A DNA stretch of 17,865 bases, from NCBI GenBank assembly GCA_041572275.1, contig JBFFSQ010000040.1, positions 1 through 17,865 of the forward strand, read 5' to 3'. Positions 16,093-17,865 of this stretch are shown here, piece by piece. Made by a program: the position numbers and the translations under genes. The DNA is from JBFFSQ01 sp041572275 (GTDB lineage: Bacteria; Pseudomonadota; Gammaproteobacteria; SZUA-229). The notes beneath the pieces were generated by a model, which had not been told where the DNA came from, ran no database searches, and saw nothing but the letters and a program-made list of their open reading frames with translations. Numbering within the stretch: the stretch's first letter is position 1; every line of letters starts with the position of its first letter.

Positions 16093-17202
16093 CTATTCAA
16101 TATCATCACTGGATCGGGTATTGACCAGTTGATTACGGGCAATATCATAAACAATATACTGTTCTTGAATTTTAGTGGTGAACTGCTCAGGGCTAGCTGA
16201 CCCAAGAACAGCAAAACGAACAACATAACCATCAGCGATCGAAATCACCACTTTCATACCACGTTTTAGAGTCTTTACTGTGGCTGCTTCCATTTCATTC
16301 AATGCTTTGATCTGGAATTCATTTCGCATTGAGTCACGTGCCTTGAAAGTATCATTTTGCACATACAACAACTCGGCGGTACGTTTTTCCAGGCCACCCA
16401 GCTCTTCATTGTCAAAGAAAATAATGCCAATAGGCGTGTCTTCTCCTTCCTCAAACGTCAACAAACAACGAGCCTGAAAATTGGGCACACTATCGAGCAT
16501 ATGAGTGGGGATGTCGATCACCTTACGGTAACATTTGACCTTAACGATGCGGCGTTTCAGGTCAACCGCTTCTACACGACAGATTTTAGCGTTATCCGGT
16601 AACACCCGTTGTGAGTCGAGCGCCCTTGAGGCCCTGCTCAACGATTTTTGCTCCTTGCTCAACTGAAGCGTTAGCGCATTAACCTGTTCACGAAGTTCTT
16701 TATTGCTGACCTGCAACTCTTTAACTTCGGCTTGTAGGTCCTTGGCTTTTTTCAGCTCTGGGTCTGGCGCCCAGGCAGGTGCATTTTGTTCAGCAAGCCT
16801 GGATTCATACTTCGCAATTTCATTGTAAAAACTCTGTAGCGTTTCACCCACTTTATTTTTCTTCGGCAGCTCAAAGCTAACACAAGGCAGGTAATCACTC
16901 ACCTTATATGGAGGCGAGCCAGTACTATCTTTTTTTGAGGTTTTGGCGCGTACAGAAAAAACCAGGCTGTCAAGGCAGGATAAAATATTTTCAAGATTGG
17001 GTACATAACCATGCGCATCTAGCACAGTCTTGATAGTGTTAACAGGACCTGAGAACAACACCTTATCAATACTAATAAAGAAGGAATTGTCGTTATTATC
17101 GAAATCAACTGAAGACAGGCTTTTGTTAATAGAGGCTTTAGACAGATCCGCCTCATCTTTCTCTGAGATAAGTCTCAGTTTATCTTGTTCAAATTTTGCC
17201 AT
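16093..17202 (-). CDS. Coiled-coil protein of unknown family, first gene of the operon
   Basis: I do not recognise this 369-aa protein. It has no signal peptide or membrane helix, so it is probably cytoplasmic. Residues 1-30 are charged and helical. Residues 36-115 look like a small mixed fold (FFISIDKVLFSG...VSFELPKK). A coiled coil covers about 149-195 (KELQVSNKELREQVNALTLQ), with leucines at heptad spacing. A strand-rich part follows (205-266, including RIVKVKCYRKVIDIPTHML and LTFEEGEDTPIGIIFFDNEE), which could be an OB- or SH3-like barrel. A second helix-strand unit lies at 270-335. Coiled coil plus small barrel recalls the N-terminal part of proteasome-type ATPases, but that is only a resemblance. 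It sits where the stator's cytoplasmic partner would be encoded and may stand in for the missing ZorA tail. The ATG at 17202 has a GAAG upstream. Confidence 0.75.
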   Translation of the reverse strand: MAKFEQDKLRLISEKDEADLSKASINKSLSSVDFDNNDNSFFISIDKVLFSGPVNTIKTVLDAHGYVPNLENILSCLDSLVFSVRAKTSKKDSTGSPPYKVSDYLPCVSFELPKKNKVGETLQSFYNEIAKYESRLAEQNAPAWAPDPELKKAKDLQAEVKELQVSNKELREQVNALTLQLSKEQKSLSRASRALDSQRVLPDNAKICRVEAVDLKRRIVKVKCYRKVIDIPTHMLDSVPNFQARCLLTFEEGEDTPIGIIFFDNEELGGLEKRTAELLYVQNDTFKARDSMRNEFQIKALNEMEAATVKTLKRGMKVVISIADGYVVRFAVLGSASPEQFTTKIQEQYIVYDIARNQLVNTRSSDDIE

Positions 17203-17233
17203 TATCTACTTCAGTAAAATCACATCAAAGAGG

Positions 17234-17262
17234 ATATTGTTCAACAGCAAAACTTAAATCAA
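17234..17262 (-). promoter_or_regulatory. Candidate promoter of the Zorya-like operon
   Basis: On the minus strand TTGATT (17262-17257) and CAATAT (17239-17234) are 17 bases apart, a fair sigma-70 match. Transcription would start about 25 bases before the ATG of the coiled-coil gene. In this AT-rich stretch other pairs are possible (for instance a TTGGTT/TGCATA pair further upstream). Confidence 0.3.
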
Positions 17263-17645
17263 TAAAAACGGATTCTCTCCAGCATCCAGCGAGGCTGCAA
17301 TATCGGTAGCAATTGTTTTATGCATGCGTTGATGGGTAATAAACCAAATAAAACTTAACTGTTAAAGCATTTATGTACTGATTTACCTTAAAAGGGTGAT
17401 TCCAGTTGACGAACAGAATGCTATAGCAACTACATTAGTTTATATGATAAATAAAACCAGTATTTACTGTAAATATATCAGCATGACTGGATATATGTGA
17501 ACTGCTTCACATTCTGGACTCATCAATCAAATGACGACGCCTTTTTCAAACCGTTTACATTAATCGAGTTAGATTACCATCAAACTAGCACCTACATGTT
17601 TACTGTTCAGGGCGTCTTACTTCCTTACAAGATTTACATAAGGGG

Positions 17646-17670
17646 TTGGGCAGGCTGTTTACCTGGACCC
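17646..17670. repeat. Interrupted hairpin in the upstream gap
   Basis: TGGGCAGG and CCTGGACCCA form inverted halves (TGGG with CCCA, CAGG with CCTG) around a 7-base loop, with two unpaired bases on one side. It has no following T-run. It is one of the few GC-rich patches in the gap. It might be a protein-binding site or a structured-RNA element. Confidence 0.3.
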
Positions 17671-17711
17671 AGTGAGCGATGGTGAATGACTTGATGTGCT
17701 TGTTATGTGTT

Positions 17712-17864
17712 TTATTCTGATTCATGACTTAAGCCAAAATAAATTATGCCAAACATGAGCCCCATAACTCCTATCAATGACAAGCTTAATAATGGAGAGT
17801 CATAACCTGTAATTAAATGATACAAACCCAGGACAACCCATGACCACCATAGTAAAAACAACCA
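17712..17864 (-). CDS. C-terminal end of a small membrane protein (partial)
   Basis: A minus-strand frame is open from the window edge to a TAA at 17712-17714, giving 50 residues. Two hydrophobic segments are visible, WLFLLWWSWVVLGLYHLI (1-18) and LLSLSLIGVMGLMFGIIYFG (25-44), followed by a short polar tail SHESE. The pattern of aromatic residues and two helices suggests the end of an inner-membrane protein; the family is not recognisable. It reads in the same direction as the Zorya-like operon, but the 509-base gap makes a shared transcript unlikely. Confidence 0.55.
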   Translation of the reverse strand, partial: WLFLLWWSWVVLGLYHLITGYDSPLLSLSLIGVMGLMFGIIYFGLSHESE

Positions 17865-17865
17865 C

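Larger units (their letters stand above)
10259..17202 (-). other. Zorya-like stator plus SF1-helicase operon (putative defence)
   Basis: Four genes run on one strand with short gaps: coiled-coil protein, 20 bases, MotA-like protein, 4 bases, MotB-like protein, 23 bases, SF1 helicase. A MotA/MotB-type pair next to a large helicase, with no flagellar genes, is the defining pattern of Zorya anti-phage systems (ZorA, ZorB, then ZorC/ZorD or ZorE). The helicase family, the short MotA-like subunit and the separate coiled-coil gene do not match Zorya types I-III as I know them. The operon is visibly more AT-rich than the envelope genes before it. The defence role is inferred from gene content, not shown. 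Confidence 0.7.
17203..17711. other. AT-rich gap without a convincing gene
   Basis: About 510 bases lie between the operon start and the next gene upstream. The region is clearly AT-rich and holds no reading frame with family-like features. It contains a candidate operon promoter (17234-17262) and an interrupted hairpin near 17646-17670. It may hold a regulatory region or decayed DNA. I see no direct repeats that would mark an attachment site. Confidence 0.5.

Noticed and set aside
17497..17685. Plus-strand 62-aa open frame in the upstream gap
   Set aside because: The predicted peptide has no family features, and no ribosome-binding site or coding bias was evident.
1..17865. CRISPR array, tRNA, rRNA, insertion sequence or prophage genes
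   Set aside because: No regularly spaced repeats, tRNA-like cloverleaf, transposase, integrase or phage structural gene was seen by eye on either strand.

Overview
The window looks like a chromosomal segment of a Gram-negative gammaproteobacterium of moderate GC content. The evidence is a Kdo transferase and a lipid A-type acyltransferase, an outer-membrane TolC protein, the long form of ThiC under a TPP riboswitch, and a YeeN-type YebC protein. I cannot name the genus. No rRNA, tRNA, CRISPR array, transposase or prophage gene was seen.

Layout. (1) 1-1063 (+): an AstE/aspartoacylase-like zinc hydrolase, possibly overlapping the tail of an earlier gene. Its 3' end overlaps, tail to tail, that of (2) 1043-2926 (-), a PAS-GGDEF-EAL cyclic-di-GMP enzyme with an insertion in its GGDEF domain. 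(3) 3053-4942 (-): thiC, with a hairpin terminator after it and a TPP riboswitch before it. (4) 5199-9398 (+): a compact envelope run: isoaspartyl-methyltransferase-like protein, TolC-family protein, LpxL/HtrB-like acyltransferase and WaaA. It closes with a long two-way hairpin terminator. (5) 9482-10204 (-): a YebC/YeeN-family protein. (6) 10259-17202 (-): a four-gene operon, the most notable part of the window. (7) 17203-17711: an AT-rich gap without a convincing gene. (8) 17712-17864 (-): the C-terminal end of a small membrane protein.

The four-gene operon reads, in transcription order: a soluble coiled-coil protein of unknown family (369 aa); a MotA/PomA-type four-helix channel protein (269 aa); a MotB/OmpA-type peptidoglycan-anchored partner with an aspartate in its single membrane helix (about 214 aa); and a 1443-aa protein with a complete UPF1/DNA2-like superfamily 1 helicase core. 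There are no flagellar or chemotaxis genes around it. An ion-driven stator pair joined to a nucleic-acid helicase is the logic of the Zorya anti-phage systems. The parts differ from the Zorya types I know: the MotA-like protein lacks the long ZorA tail, the coiled-coil protein is a separate gene, and the effector is an SF1 UPF1-like helicase rather than the SNF2-type ZorD or the HNH protein ZorE. I propose it is a Zorya-like, possibly undescribed, defence system. Function is inferred from domains and gene order only.
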